Shown in pieces: positions 8,219-18,057 of a DNA stretch of 64,000 nucleotides. A model generated the notes under the pieces. It saw only the letters and a program-made list of their open reading frames with translations. It had not been told where the DNA came from and ran no database searches. The stretch covers positions 2,482,001 through 2,546,000 of the forward strand of contig NZ_CP040671.1 in the NCBI RefSeq assembly GCF_008386235.1, read 5' to 3'. Numbering within the stretch: the stretch's first letter is position 1; each line of letters starts with the position of its first letter. This stretch comes from Thermosynechococcus sp. CL-1 (GTDB taxonomy: Bacteria > Cyanobacteriota > Cyanobacteriia > Thermosynechococcales > Thermosynechococcaceae). The translations under genes were made by a program, and so were the position numbers.

Positions 8219-10231
8219 GTGCGCATTCCCCTCGACTATTACCAAGTGCTGGGTGTGCCAATTCAGGCAACGCCGGAGCAAATCGAGCAAGCGTTTCAGG
8301 ATCGGCTGTTGCAACTGCCCACCCATCAACACTCCCCCACCACCGTTGCCACCCGTCGTGAACTCATTGAGCAAGCCTATGCGGTTTTGCGAGAACCTGA
8401 GCAGCGCCATGCCTACGATCGCCACCGCCGTGCCGTTGACCCCGATGATTTAATTGCCCAGTTGGATCCCGATACCACCGCTCCCCACCTTGAAATTAGT
8501 GATCAGCAATTTTCGGGGGCGCTCCTCCTGCTCTATGAACTGGGGAACTACTCCCAAGTGGTCAAACTGGGAGAACAATTCCTAAAGGGGGATGCTTTTG
8601 ATCTCAACCGCCCCTATACTTCCTCTGCCGTCGTTGCTGACATTACCCTCACCGTCGCTTTGGCCTATTTGGAATTGGGACGCGAGGAATGGCAGCGGCA
8701 GTCCTACCAAGCAGCCGCCTCTCGCCTCGAAGCCGGTCTAGGGGTACTTCAGCGGGCGAACCTGTTTCCTGAACTCCAAGAGCAGTTTCAGACGGAACTG
8801 AATCGCCTACGTCCCTACCACATTCTGGAGTTACTGGCACTGCCGCTATCCGATAGTGTGAATCGGCAGCGGGGTATTTTATTGCTGCGGGAGATGCTCA
8901 GCGATCGCGGGGGGATTGAAGGTCGCCATGACGATCACTCTGGCCTTGGGGTTGAGGATTTTCTGAAATTTATTTTGCAACTGCGCAGCCATCTCACCGT
9001 AGCAGAGCAACAGGAACTCTTTGAACGAGAATCCCGCCGTCCCTCAGCAGTAGCGACCTATCTGGCAGTGCATGCGCTGGTGGCACGGGGTGTACAGGAA
9101 CTTCAGCCAAGCTATATTCGCCGCGCCAAGGATTTACTAGAGCGACTCTCTCCCAATCAAGACATCTACCTTGAACTGGCCAGTTGTTTACTGCTGTTGG
9201 GTCAACCTGCTGAGGCACTGGCCGCTCTCGATAAATCTCAAGATCAGCAGAGTCTCGCCTTTATCCGCCGTCATTCCCATGACTCCAGCGATCTGCTGCC
9301 GGGGCTGTACTACTACACAGAGCAATGGCTACGGGAAGAAATTTATCCTGCCTTTCGGGATTTGGGGGAAACGCCGGTGGCCTTGGATGCCTACTTTGCG
9401 GATCCCGATATCCAAACCTACCTAGAAGCTCTCAGTGACGACTCCTTTGCCCCTGAACCGCCCAGCACCACTGCCTCTGCCCTCCCCGAAGTCATTAGAC
9501 CAACGGTGGCCGTGCCGCCGCCCGTCTCCTTCACAGCGGAAACGTTGCCCTTGGAGTATCATACTGGGCTGGGTCAAGGCTTTTCGGCATCGGCTGCTAC
9601 CCGCTCTTCAACCGCCACGGAGACCGACACGCCCCCAGCATCCACTCCCAAACGGCGCCGCCCGCCAACCAGTCACCACAAAAAACGTCAGACTTGGTTT
9701 TGGATGGGTGCAGGGGTTGTTCTTGTTGGGTTAGGCGCCTTGGCAAAAGTTTATTGGCCAGCCAAAACGGCTGAAGCCCCCCCACCACCGCCAGTGACCC
9801 CGACGCCAACTCCTGTGGCAACGCCACAACCAACGACCTTAGCCACCACCTTAACGCCGGAGATGGCACGCGATCGCCTCCGCACGTGGCAGCAAATTAA
9901 AGCCCAAGCCCTTGGCACGGCATTTGAGATGGACAAACTAGCAACGATTTTGGCGGAGCCAGAACTCAGCCGCTGGCGATCGCGGGCACAGAGCTTAAAA
10001 TCCGAGGGCAGCCATTGGGTCTATACCCTCAAGAACCTAGAAGTGAAGGAAGTCCGTCCCCGAGGGAGCGATCGCGTGGATGTATTGGCGGAAGTCAATG
10101 AGGATGCCCGTTTCTATGAACAGGGGACGCTACGCAATGATATTTCCTATAGCGATCCCTACCGCGTCATTTACACCTTTACCCGTCGCGGCAATCAATG
10201 GTTGATTCAACGCATGCAGGTGGTTAGCTAA
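8219..10231 (+). CDS. ftn2: Cell division protein Ftn2/ZipN (ARC6 homologue)
   Basis: 670 residues with the order of domains that defines cyanobacterial Ftn2/ZipN and plastid ARC6. An N-terminal J-like domain (LDYYQVLGVPIQATPEQIEQ to EQRHAYDRHRR, residues about 5-70) lacks the HPD tripeptide needed to stimulate DnaK. A long helical region follows (about 80-400), then a Pro-rich linker, a single transmembrane helix (FWMGAGVVLVGLGALAKVYW, about 498-517) and a C-terminal IMS/DUF4101 domain (about 545-670). It anchors and organises the FtsZ ring. The start is GTG at 8219, directly before the J-like fold. Its 3' end overlaps the convergent permease gene by 8 nt. Confidence 0.88.
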   Translation: MRIPLDYYQVLGVPIQATPEQIEQAFQDRLLQLPTHQHSPTTVATRRELIEQAYAVLREPEQRHAYDRHRRAVDPDDLIAQLDPDTTAPHLEISDQQFSGALLLLYELGNYSQVVKLGEQFLKGDAFDLNRPYTSSAVVADITLTVALAYLELGREEWQRQSYQAAASRLEAGLGVLQRANLFPELQEQFQTELNRLRPYHILELLALPLSDSVNRQRGILLLREMLSDRGGIEGRHDDHSGLGVEDFLKFILQLRSHLTVAEQQELFERESRRPSAVATYLAVHALVARGVQELQPSYIRRAKDLLERLSPNQDIYLELASCLLLLGQPAEALAALDKSQDQQSLAFIRRHSHDSSDLLPGLYYYTEQWLREEIYPAFRDLGETPVALDAYFADPDIQTYLEALSDDSFAPEPPSTTASALPEVIRPTVAVPPPVSFTAETLPLEYHTGLGQGFSASAATRSSTATETDTPPASTPKRRRPPTSHHKKRQTWFWMGAGVVLVGLGALAKVYWPAKTAEAPPPPPVTPTPTPVATPQPTTLATTLTPEMARDRLRTWQQIKAQALGTAFEMDKLATILAEPELSRWRSRAQSLKSEGSHWVYTLKNLEVKEVRPRGSDRVDVLAEVNEDARFYEQGTLRNDISYSDPYRVIYTFTRRGNQWLIQRMQVVS

Positions 10232-11102
10232 GGGGCATTTCCACCTGTCGGCCAAACTTGAGATTCAAGAGAGACAACGACAGGATAAATAGGAATAAGA
10301 CCAGTCCCATCGTACAGGCGTAGTTTATCTCTAAGCGCTGAAAGGCATTCTCGTAGATGTAATAAACAATGGTCTTGGAGCTATTGAGGGGCCCCCCTTG
10401 GGTCATGACATAGACCTCTTCAAAGACCTTCGTGGCAGAAATTGCTGAGATAATGCTCACCAAAAGAATATAGGGACGCATCAGCGGTAAGGTAATATCC
10501 CAATGCTGTCGCCAGCCGTCACTACCATCGAGTGCTGCCGCTTCGTAGAGTTCACCACTAATCCCCTGAAGTCCCGCCAGATAGATCACCATGTAGTAGC
10601 CCAAGCCTTTCCAAATCGTGACGGCCATGACACTAAAGAGGGCGAGTTGGGGACTTGTCAGCCAAGGAATCGGGGTGTCCCGCAGATGTAGACCCTGTAC
10701 CAGTTGGTTGAAGAGGCCATTGGGGGCATAGAGCCAGCGCCAAGCAATCCCCGCCACCACCATTGAGATAATCACGGGGCTGTAGTAGGCAGCACGAAAC
10801 CAGTGGATGCCCCGCAGGGGTTGATTGACCAAAATCGCCAACAGCAGGGGGGCGATCGCCAGAATCGGCACCACGACCACTAAATAGAGGAAAGTATTGG
10901 CCAAGGTTTTCCAGAAAACACCATCGCGCCACAATTGCGCAAAGTTGGCCCATCCCACCCACACAGGCGGACTCAGGAGATCCATCTCATAGCGAGTGAA
11001 ACTAAGGAAAAAGGCCTGTAGGGCTGGCCAAAAGACCGTCAGTGTGAGTAACCCCAAGGCAGGGGCAAGAAAGAGATAGGAGGTGAGCGATCGCCCTTTC
11101 AT
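10224..11102 (-). CDS. ABC transporter permease, MalF/UgpA sugar family
   Basis: 292 residues, six predicted helices, and the EAA loop that contacts the ATPase ([20 protein letters not shown], about residues 187-206). The N-terminus [20 protein letters not shown] is typical of the CUT1 sugar/polyol/glycerol-phosphate permeases such as MalF, UgpA and the glucosylglycerol permease GgtC. No binding protein, second permease or ATPase lies beside it, so the substrate cannot be inferred from context. Its start overlaps the carA stop by 4 nt (ATGA), meaning it is probably translated from the carA message. Confidence 0.85.
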   Translation of the reverse strand: MKGRSLTSYLFLAPALGLLTLTVFWPALQAFFLSFTRYEMDLLSPPVWVGWANFAQLWRDGVFWKTLANTFLYLVVVVPILAIAPLLLAILVNQPLRGIHWFRAAYYSPVIISMVVAGIAWRWLYAPNGLFNQLVQGLHLRDTPIPWLTSPQLALFSVMAVTIWKGLGYYMVIYLAGLQGISGELYEAAALDGSDGWRQHWDITLPLMRPYILLVSIISAISATKVFEEVYVMTQGGPLNSSKTIVYYIYENAFQRLEINYACTMGLVLFLFILSLSLLNLKFGRQVEMPLS

Positions 11103-12247
11103 TGGCTGCGGGGGTGCTGTTGACGATAGGCACGCATTTGCGCCACAAACTCGCCAAAGAGATAATCAGCATCGTGGGGGCCGGGGCTGGCCTCAGGGTG
11201 ATACTGCACTGAGAAAATCGGCAATGTTTGGTGCTTCAGACCGGCAACGGTTTTGTCATTGAGGTTAAAGTGGGTAATCTCAACGGGGGTTTGGGCAAGG
11301 GATTCTTCAGTAATGGCAAAGCCGTGGTTTTGGCTGGTAATTTCCACTTGCCGCGTCAGGCCAGCGGGCTGGTTCAACCCGCGGTGACCAAATTTCAGCT
11401 TGAAGGTTTCCGCCCCCAAAGAAAGTCCCAACAACTGATGCCCCAGACAAATGCCAAACATGGGACGCTGAGCCACCAGTAATTTGCGTGCGGTTTCAAT
11501 GCCTTCCTGAACCGCCGCAGGGTCGCCGGGGCCATTGGAGAGGAAAATGCCATCGGGGTCATAGCTGAGAATCGTTTCCGCTGGCGTATCCGCCGGCACG
11601 ACAATCACACGGCAGCCATAGCTGGCCAAGCGACGGAGAATATTGCGCTTCACACCAAAGTCAATGGCCACAACTGTTAGCGGTGGCTCTTCGGTGGCGG
11701 TTTGGGGACGAAATTCCCAGGCCGGGGGCGTTGGCTCTGTCCATTCATAGGGGGTGCGGGTGGTCACCACCTTGGCTAGATTTTGCCCCTGCATACTGGG
11801 AGCGGCAAGGACTTTTTGCAGCAGTTCAACGGGATCAAGGATTTCCGTGGAGATGCCGCCATTCATGGCACCGACAGTACGAATTTTGCGGGTGAGGGCG
11901 CGGGTGTCAATCCCATAAATTGCGGGAATGCGATGGGCTTTGAGGTAATCAGGTAAGGATTGTTGCGATCGCCAGTTACTGGGAATGTCACAAATATGGC
12001 GAGCAACCGCACCGCGCACTTGGGGGCGATCGGATTCATCGTCTTCGGGCGTGGTTCCGGTATTGCCCAACTCAGGGTAGGTGAATGTCACGATTTGACC
12101 ACAATAGCTAGGGTCGGTGAGTACCTCTTGATAACCCGTCATGCCGGTGTTAAAAACCACCTCTCCAATGACCGTTCCCGGTGCCCCAAAGGAAAAACCG
12201 CGAAAGACTGAACCATCGGCAAGAACCAGCAAGGCGGGTGTCGGCAT
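11099..12247 (-). CDS. carA: Carbamoyl-phosphate synthase small (glutaminase) subunit
   Basis: A 382-residue class I glutamine amidotransferase that feeds ammonia to CarB for carbamoyl phosphate, used in arginine and pyrimidine synthesis. The catalytic Cys is in [16 protein letters not shown] and the catalytic His/Glu in [10 protein letters not shown]. The N-terminal CPSase domain begins with [22 protein letters not shown] chose the ATG at 12247 because the 23 codons upstream do not match the family. The gene overlaps the downstream sugar permease by 4 nt, an unusual pairing. Confidence 0.95.
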   Translation of the reverse strand: MPTPALLVLADGSVFRGFSFGAPGTVIGEVVFNTGMTGYQEVLTDPSYCGQIVTFTYPELGNTGTTPEDDESDRPQVRGAVARHICDIPSNWRSQQSLPDYLKAHRIPAIYGIDTRALTRKIRTVGAMNGGISTEILDPVELLQKVLAAPSMQGQNLAKVVTTRTPYEWTEPTPPAWEFRPQTATEEPPLTVVAIDFGVKRNILRRLASYGCRVIVVPADTPAETILSYDPDGIFLSNGPGDPAAVQEGIETARKLLVAQRPMFGICLGHQLLGLSLGAETFKLKFGHRGLNQPAGLTRQVEITSQNHGFAITEESLAQTPVEITHFNLNDKTVAGLKHQTLPIFSVQYHPEASPGPHDADYLFGEFVAQMRAYRQQHPRSQ

Positions 12248-12340
12248 TTCAATATCTCCAACTGGGAAAGCCCAATAGTTTATTGTGCATGATAAAGCCG
12301 GCCGTTGACTGCACAAGAATTCTCTGATGTTTTGATTTTC

Positions 12341-13399
12341 TTACTTGCGGCGACTCACCTGTTCGGTTAGATAATCTGCCGCTGTGGCCACTAGGGGAAT
12401 AATCCGTGCATAGGGCATCCGCGTCGGCCCTAGAATGCCAATACTGCCCACGGGGGAGTCCCCATAGCAGTAGCAGGAATAAACCAATGTACAGGACTGC
12501 ATCGGCGCTAAGGTATTTTCACTGCCAATGCGGATTTGCACCTGCGAGGGGGCTTGGGTATCGGCACTGATCAAGGGAGCCAGTTGATCCTGTTGGTCTT
12601 CGAGAAGATGCAGTAGCATTTGTACCTGCTCCACTTGGGAAAACTCTGGCTGCTGGAGAACATCGGCAAGACCACTGATGACAAAGGAGGTGCCTTGCTG
12701 GCTGTAGCGATCGCTCAACTGCCGCAGTAGGGTCTGAAGCTGCTGACTGTAGGTCTGAAACTCCAAATCCAGTTTTTGCCAGTCAATGGCACTGAGTTCC
12801 ACCAGCGATCGCCCCTGCAACTGATGGTTAAGAAAGTTGGTAAGCACCTGTACAGTCCGCTCCCGCAGCTCAGGATCCTCTTCCCCTTGATCCAATTGGA
12901 TCAGGGCGGATTGGGTTTCATAGGTATCGAGAACAAGAATGACCATCACTTGGTGCGGCTCTAAAGCCACCAGCTGAATGAGGCGAATCTGCCGCTCCAA
13001 ACGATTGGGCAGCGTGATCAGCGTAATGTAACCGCTGAGATCTGAGAGCAACTGCGCCGCTTGCCGCAAGATCACCTCAAGACGTTGTTGTCCCCAGATA
13101 AACCGCTCACTCAAGAGGCTCTCAGCTTTGCGAGCCACATCGGGAATGGGCTGGATTAGTTCATCCACATAGACGCGATAGCCAGAATCAGAGGGCACCC
13201 GCCCTGCGGAGGTGTGGGGTTGGTAAAGCAGGCCACTTTTTTCGAGGAGCAGCATCGTATTGCGCACCGTGGCCGGGCTGACGTTGAGGTTGTATTCCGT
13301 GGCGATCGCCTTTGAGCCAACAGGTTCTGCGGTGGCAATGTAATGGTTAATGGTGGCGCCCAGAATTTGCTTTTGGCGATCGCTGAGTTCAATCGTCAT
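12341..13399 (-). CDS. hrcA: Heat-inducible transcription repressor HrcA
   Basis: 352 residues. The N-terminal winged helix (LSDRQKQILGATINHYIATA, then SPATVRNTMLLLEKSGLL, then HTSAGRVPSDSGYRVYV) is the HrcA signature, followed by the GAF-like dimerisation domain. HrcA binds CIRCE elements upstream of groESL and related heat-shock genes. I saw no CIRCE inverted repeat (TTAGCACTC-N9-GAGTGCTAA) in front of this gene or elsewhere in the window, so its targets lie outside. The 137-nt upstream gap is AT-rich and probably holds its promoter. Confidence 0.95.
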   Translation of the reverse strand: MTIELSDRQKQILGATINHYIATAEPVGSKAIATEYNLNVSPATVRNTMLLLEKSGLLYQPHTSAGRVPSDSGYRVYVDELIQPIPDVARKAESLLSERFIWGQQRLEVILRQAAQLLSDLSGYITLITLPNRLERQIRLIQLVALEPHQVMVILVLDTYETQSALIQLDQGEEDPELRERTVQVLTNFLNHQLQGRSLVELSAIDWQKLDLEFQTYSQQLQTLLRQLSDRYSQQGTSFVISGLADVLQQPEFSQVEQVQMLLHLLEDQQDQLAPLISADTQAPSQVQIRIGSENTLAPMQSCTLVYSCYCYGDSPVGSIGILGPTRMPYARIIPLVATAADYLTEQVSRRK

Positions 13400-13535
13400 A
13401 ACCCCTTACACCTGTGACTTGTTATCTGTGTTTTTTATCTATCTATAAACTAGCCTTTGTATTTCAGCAATTCTGAGTTGCAACTTGCCGCTATGGCGAT
13501 TGGTCTTTTGTGACTAAAAACTCAGCTAGAAATGG

Positions 13536-14834
13536 CTAAGCAGTACTGCCAATGGGGGATTCCCAAATAAATTGCAGATGGATCGACCAAGGCTGGCAGG
13601 GGCGGCTGGTCACCTCGATCGCCCGCAAAAATTCCCGTAGATAAAACCGTTGCTCCGCTGCCGAGAGTTGGTACCAAAATTGCGGCTGACCAAGGGTCAC
13701 CGCTAGTTGCACAAGATTGCTAGGAGGCAATTGCGCCTGCTGTGCTTCAAGTTGTGCCCGTTCCCCAGCCAGTTTATAGCGGCGCAGTTGAGCGGTTTCG
13801 GGATCCAAGAGGCCTTGGGCTTCTAGTTCGGCAAGGCGGTGCAGTTGGGTTTCAATTGCTTGCAGTTGAGCCGTCAGCGGTGGCGGCAGCAGCGACAGTT
13901 GGGCGATCGCGGGCGGCAGGCGCTCAGCAATTTGATCAATCACAGCAGCCAAAGCCGCGTCGTAGGGAATGCTGCGACACTTGGGGGAGAGGGGACAGTG
14001 GAGGGGACGCAAATAGGCATATTGGCTCGGTTGGCGGTAGGGTTGCACCTGAGTCCGGCCAAAGCGTTGCTGACATTGGCGGCAAATCACCAATCCCGCC
14101 AGAGGATGGGGGGCACTGGCACTGCGACGAGGCAGAGAGCGTTGGCGTCGCAACAGCCGATCCACCTGAGCCGCTTCATCGGGGGCAATCAGGGGGGCAT
14201 GGGTCTGGGGAATCACCGTTTTCCCTTGGTAGTAGAGATGGCCGCGATAGACGGGGTGGGTCAACCAGCGCCGACCGGTCGCTACGCTAATCTGCTTGTG
14301 GTGGGTGGTGGCAATAAAGCGCACCGCCGCACTGAGGGAGCCATAGAGGAGAAAATGCTCGACAAAATCCTTGACGACAACGGCTGCCGCTCGATCAATG
14401 ACATAGTGCTCTTTGCCGCGGCGATAGCCATAGGGAGCACGACCCGGCGGCGGACGGTGCTTGAGACGATTGCGGGCATGGCTGTGGCAGAGGGTTTGCT
14501 GGTGGAGTTGCTGCTTTACCTGATCCCAAAGGGCTAAGAGTTGATCGCCACTGGGGGGGCGATCGCTCACGTAGCCTTCGGCTAGGGCAATCACGGTAAT
14601 ACCCGCTGCCTCCAGTTGCCGCAGGCGATCGCTCACTTCCATCACCGTTTGGCCAAGGGCACTTAATTGGTGCAACAGCCAATAGCCCGGTGCTAACCGC
14701 TGCAACCAGTACCGCAACTGCGGCCGAGCAGCCTCCGCATCCAGTACCCAGTGGTCAATCTCCTGCCCCCACACTTGGGGATCGGGTAGGGGCTGCCAGA
14801 GGGGATCAATGTACTCGTAGGCAATAATGACCAC
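13536..14834 (-). CDS. Degenerate large serine recombinase-like protein
   Basis: 432 residues. The middle and C-terminal parts resemble large serine recombinases: a Recombinase domain (GRAPYGYRRG at about 130-139, then YRGHLYYQGKTVIP at about 195-208) and a zinc ribbon (ICRQCQQRF about 249-257, with further Cys in LHCPLSPKC). A helical coiled-coil tail of the Zn_ribbon_recom type follows (about 305-370). The N-terminal resolvase domain is only vaguely preserved: it begins MVIIAYEYIDPLWQPL, and the catalytic YxRVS-type serine motif is not visible. It does not sit in a prophage or IS. I infer a domesticated protein with a non-catalytic or altered role. Confidence 0.68.
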   Translation of the reverse strand: MVIIAYEYIDPLWQPLPDPQVWGQEIDHWVLDAEAARPQLRYWLQRLAPGYWLLHQLSALGQTVMEVSDRLRQLEAAGITVIALAEGYVSDRPPSGDQLLALWDQVKQQLHQQTLCHSHARNRLKHRPPPGRAPYGYRRGKEHYVIDRAAAVVVKDFVEHFLLYGSLSAAVRFIATTHHKQISVATGRRWLTHPVYRGHLYYQGKTVIPQTHAPLIAPDEAAQVDRLLRRQRSLPRRSASAPHPLAGLVICRQCQQRFGRTQVQPYRQPSQYAYLRPLHCPLSPKCRSIPYDAALAAVIDQIAERLPPAIAQLSLLPPPLTAQLQAIETQLHRLAELEAQGLLDPETAQLRRYKLAGERAQLEAQQAQLPPSNLVQLAVTLGQPQFWYQLSAAEQRFYLREFLRAIEVTSRPCQPWSIHLQFIWESPIGSTA

Positions 14835-14854
14835 ACATTACATCGTCCTGAGGA

Positions 14855-16279
14855 TCAGGTCGTTGCCGGTACTAGGGTTGGCCTAGGATTGGGCATGGTC
14901 TCCGGCGGCAAGCCATAAATGGAGTTATAGAGGGCATTGTAGGCTAGTGCTGATTTTGTCCAGCTAAAGTCCTCGCGCATACCCCGCTGCTGGAGGGTGT
15001 GCCACTCCCGTTTGTAGCGATACCCTTCCCAAGCCCGCACTAGACAGGTGTAGAAGTCAAGGGGTTCATAGCGGTCAAAGCAGTAGCCCGTTCCCGTTTG
15101 CTTCTCGGGGTCATGGTGAAAGACAGTATCCACAAGGCCACCGGTACGGCGCACAATTGGTACACAGCCATAGCGCAGGGCAATCATTTGGGCAATGCCA
15201 CAGGGTTCAAATCGGCTCGGCATAATGAAGGCATCGGCACCGCCATAGATCCGCCGCGACAGGACATCACTGTAGAGCAACTGGACACTACAGCGCCCCG
15301 GAAAGCGTGAGGCAATTTGCCACATTTGGGTTTCGTAGTAGCGATCGCCCGTTCCCAAGAGGACAAACTGGCTATCGGTGTAGGCCAAAAAGCGATCCAG
15401 CACCTGAATCAACAGATCCAACCCCTTTTGCTCCACCAAGCGGGTGACCATCCCCACCAAGAAAGCACCGGAGTTCACCTCCAACCCCAGTTCCTCTTGG
15501 AGCGCAATTTTGTTGGCCTTACGCCGCTCGAGGGTATCTACGCTGTAGTTTTGCACAAGGGCGCGATCGGTACTGGGATCAAAGACCTCTGTATCAATAC
15601 CATTGAGAATGCCGGAGAGCTTGCCACTAATAAACGACAGCAGCCCTTCCAATTTTTCACCATATTCGGGGGTTTTAATCTGTTCGGCGTAGGTGGGCGA
15701 AACCGTATTGACGCGATCGGCATACTGCACGGCTGCCGCCATCGTATTGTGCCCCTGCATGTACCACGGACACCAAGTAATTTGCTCGAGGCGCCACCGC
15801 CAAGGCCCTTGATAGGCCAAGTTATGGATTGTAAACACAGTGGTAATGTCGGGATCCTGATGCATCCACACTGGGATCATTCCCGTGTGCCAATCGTGGC
15901 AATGGATAATCTGGGGCTTCCAGTAGTTCCAAGCAAATTCTGCTGCCCCATTGGCAAAGAAGGTGAACCGCCAGTCCTCATCCTCACCGTAGTAGATGCG
16001 GCGGGGATTAAAGCAGGGATGGCCAAACAGGTAAAGGGGAACATCCGACCCCGGCAACACGGTTTCATAGACATGGAACGTCTGAAACATGGCATGGCCA
16101 ATCCAGATGGGATCCTTGGGGATCTCCACCTTATCGGGCAAGAAGCCATAGTAGGGCATAAAGATACGCACATCATGTCCCATGCGGCGTAACACCTTGG
16201 GCAGGGAACCCACCACATCTCCCATGCCCCCCACTTTCGCCAGCGGTGCCGCCTCAGCAGCAACAAATAGAATTCGCAT
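14855..16279 (-). CDS. glgA: Glycogen synthase (ADP-glucose type)
   Basis: A 474-residue GT5 glycosyltransferase that extends alpha-1,4-glucan from ADP-glucose. The N-terminus has the KxGG ADP-glucose-binding motif ([17 protein letters not shown], residues about 16-32). The C-terminal Rossmann domain has [18 protein letters not shown] and [10 protein letters not shown]. Length is normal for the family. The ATG at 16279 is preceded by AGGAGG three bases upstream. The gene is divergent from proA with a 122-nt shared regulatory gap. Confidence 0.96.
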   Translation of the reverse strand: MRILFVAAEAAPLAKVGGMGDVVGSLPKVLRRMGHDVRIFMPYYGFLPDKVEIPKDPIWIGHAMFQTFHVYETVLPGSDVPLYLFGHPCFNPRRIYYGEDEDWRFTFFANGAAEFAWNYWKPQIIHCHDWHTGMIPVWMHQDPDITTVFTIHNLAYQGPWRWRLEQITWCPWYMQGHNTMAAAVQYADRVNTVSPTYAEQIKTPEYGEKLEGLLSFISGKLSGILNGIDTEVFDPSTDRALVQNYSVDTLERRKANKIALQEELGLEVNSGAFLVGMVTRLVEQKGLDLLIQVLDRFLAYTDSQFVLLGTGDRYYETQMWQIASRFPGRCSVQLLYSDVLSRRIYGGADAFIMPSRFEPCGIAQMIALRYGCVPIVRRTGGLVDTVFHHDPEKQTGTGYCFDRYEPLDFYTCLVRAWEGYRYKREWHTLQQRGMREDFSWTKSALAYNALYNSIYGLPPETMPNPRPTLVPATT

Positions 16280-16401
16280 GATCCTCCTGAACCTGTTTTT
16301 TGGCCAATTCTAGGGCAACGCAATTGCCGTTAACCTACCACAAGTGCGGGACAATTTGGCGTACGATCGCCCTTGATACGTCTTTGGAATTGACAATCCC
16401 T

Positions 16402-17697
16402 ATGACCGATTCTCCCCTCGTGCAACGGGTCAAAGAAGTTCATGAGCAGGCGCGTCTGTTGGCGACGCTGGATGCCACTGCCCGCAATGATGCCTTAGAA
16501 CAGGTAGCCTGTGCCCTTGAGGCGGCGCGGGAGGAGATTCTGGCGGCCAATGCTGCCGACTGTGAGCAGGCCAAGGCCAATCAGCTCAATCCTTCTCTCT
16601 ATGCGCGGTTGGAACTGAGTCCCAGTAAACTAGCGGCGGCGATCGCCGGGGTGCGTCAAGTGGCGGCCCTTGCGGATCCTCTAGGTCAGCGCCAACTCCA
16701 TCGCGAATTGGATACAGGCTTAATTCTCAGTCGCGTCACCTGCCCTTTGGGGGTGCTGGGGGTAATTTTTGAAGCGCGTCCCGATGCCGTCGTGCAGATC
16801 GCTTCCTTGGCAATTAAATCGGGGAATGGCGCCATTCTCAAGGGAGGACAGGAGGCGAGTCGCTCTTGCCAAGCGATTATGCAGGCCATTCACAGAGGGC
16901 TAGAGAAGTCGGCAGTGCCCGCTGGGGCGATCGCCCTCCTGATGCGGCGGGCAGAAATTACGGAATTGCTGCAACTCGATCAATGGGTTGATCTGATCAT
17001 TCCGCGGGGTTCCAATGAATTTGTACGTTATATCCAGAACAACACGCGGATTCCTGTGCTGGGGCACGCCGATGGTCTGTGTCATCTCTATGTGGATGTC
17101 GCTGCGGATCTGGAGAAGGCGATCGCCATTATCCTCGACGCCAAAACCCAGTACCCTGCCGCCTGTAACGCCATTGAGACGCTTCTTGTCCATCGGGGCA
17201 TTGCCGAAGCCTTTTTACCCAAAGTGGCTGCTGCCCTTGAGAAAGCAGGGGTGGAATTGCGGGGGGACGGGATCGCCTGCCACCTCGTGCCCATGACCCT
17301 TGCCAGTGAAGCCGACTGGGCGACAGAATACTGCGATTTGATCCTCTCCATCAAAGTCGTTCCCGATCTCGATGCCGCGCTGGATCACATTGCCACCTAT
17401 GGATCGGGGCACACTGAAGCCATTGTTACCGAGGATGCCACCGCCGCCGCCCGTTTTCTGCAAGAGGTGGATGCCGCTGGCGTTTTTCACAATTGCTCCA
17501 CCCGCTTTGCCGATGGCTTCCGCTATGGCTTTGGCGCTGAAGTCGGTATCAGTACCCACAAATTACCGCCGCGAGGCCCGGTGGGGCTAGAGGGATTAGT
17601 TACCTACAAATACCAACTGGTGGGGAATGGCCACATTGTGGCAACCTATAGCGGCGCCAATGCCAAACCCTTTACCCATCGTGATTTGGAATCCTAA
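16402..17697 (+). CDS. proA: Gamma-glutamyl phosphate reductase
   Basis: A 431-residue aldehyde-dehydrogenase-fold enzyme that reduces gamma-glutamyl phosphate with NADPH to glutamate semialdehyde in proline synthesis. Visible landmarks are [18 protein letters not shown] (about residues 114-131), the catalytic-Cys region [15 protein letters not shown] (about 251-265), and [20 protein letters not shown] near the C-terminus. I place the start at ATG 16402. The open frame extends 34 codons further upstream but that part lacks family similarity and lies in the promoter region shared with glgA. Confidence 0.96.
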   Translation: MTDSPLVQRVKEVHEQARLLATLDATARNDALEQVACALEAAREEILAANAADCEQAKANQLNPSLYARLELSPSKLAAAIAGVRQVAALADPLGQRQLHRELDTGLILSRVTCPLGVLGVIFEARPDAVVQIASLAIKSGNGAILKGGQEASRSCQAIMQAIHRGLEKSAVPAGAIALLMRRAEITELLQLDQWVDLIIPRGSNEFVRYIQNNTRIPVLGHADGLCHLYVDVAADLEKAIAIILDAKTQYPAACNAIETLLVHRGIAEAFLPKVAAALEKAGVELRGDGIACHLVPMTLASEADWATEYCDLILSIKVVPDLDAALDHIATYGSGHTEAIVTEDATAAARFLQEVDAAGVFHNCSTRFADGFRYGFGAEVGISTHKLPPRGPVGLEGLVTYKYQLVGNGHIVATYSGANAKPFTHRDLES

Positions 17698-18057
17698 CGA
17701 ATTTAAGGGATTGTTAAGCAACAAACAAAGCCAATTTGTCTGTTTCAGAATGGAGATATAGGGCAATTGTGATTTAACCACCGTGCAGATGATGACCGCT
17801 GCAAACTTTGCCTATCCAGTCTCCGTTGGAAATGTATTGCGTGCTTTACCCAGTGTTTGAGCAAAGGAGCAGCCTGCGTTTGTCAACGGACAATTCTGAC
17901 TTGGGAATTGCGTGCAGTTAGGTGATTCACAGATTCACGATAGCAAAGGGAGCCAAAGACACTCAAAACTTTAACGGCTCAAGCACTGCTGTTGCATCCC
18001 CAGAGGGACAGCAAACGGCAATTTAATCAATGAAACTTAATGTTTGGGAGCATAACA
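17698..18057. promoter_or_regulatory. 360-nt leader/intergenic region before ppsA
   Basis: No gene is convincing here. It contains a small inverted repeat (CAATTC 17891-17896 and GAATTG 17905-17910, 8-nt loop) and an exact tandem repeat of GATTCAC (17924-17930 and 17932-17938, start-to-start 8 nt) about 120 nt before the ppsA start. A 23-codon open frame from an ATG near 17794 was considered and not called. These elements may be regulatory sites for ppsA; that is inference. Confidence 0.35.

Noticed and set aside
13400-13535. Search for a CIRCE element in front of hrcA
   Set aside because: No TTAGCACTC-N9-GAGTGCTAA or near match is present.
17794-17865. 23-codon frame (ATG ATG ACC) in the ppsA leader
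   Set aside because: Very short, no convincing ribosome binding site, and no recognisable family.
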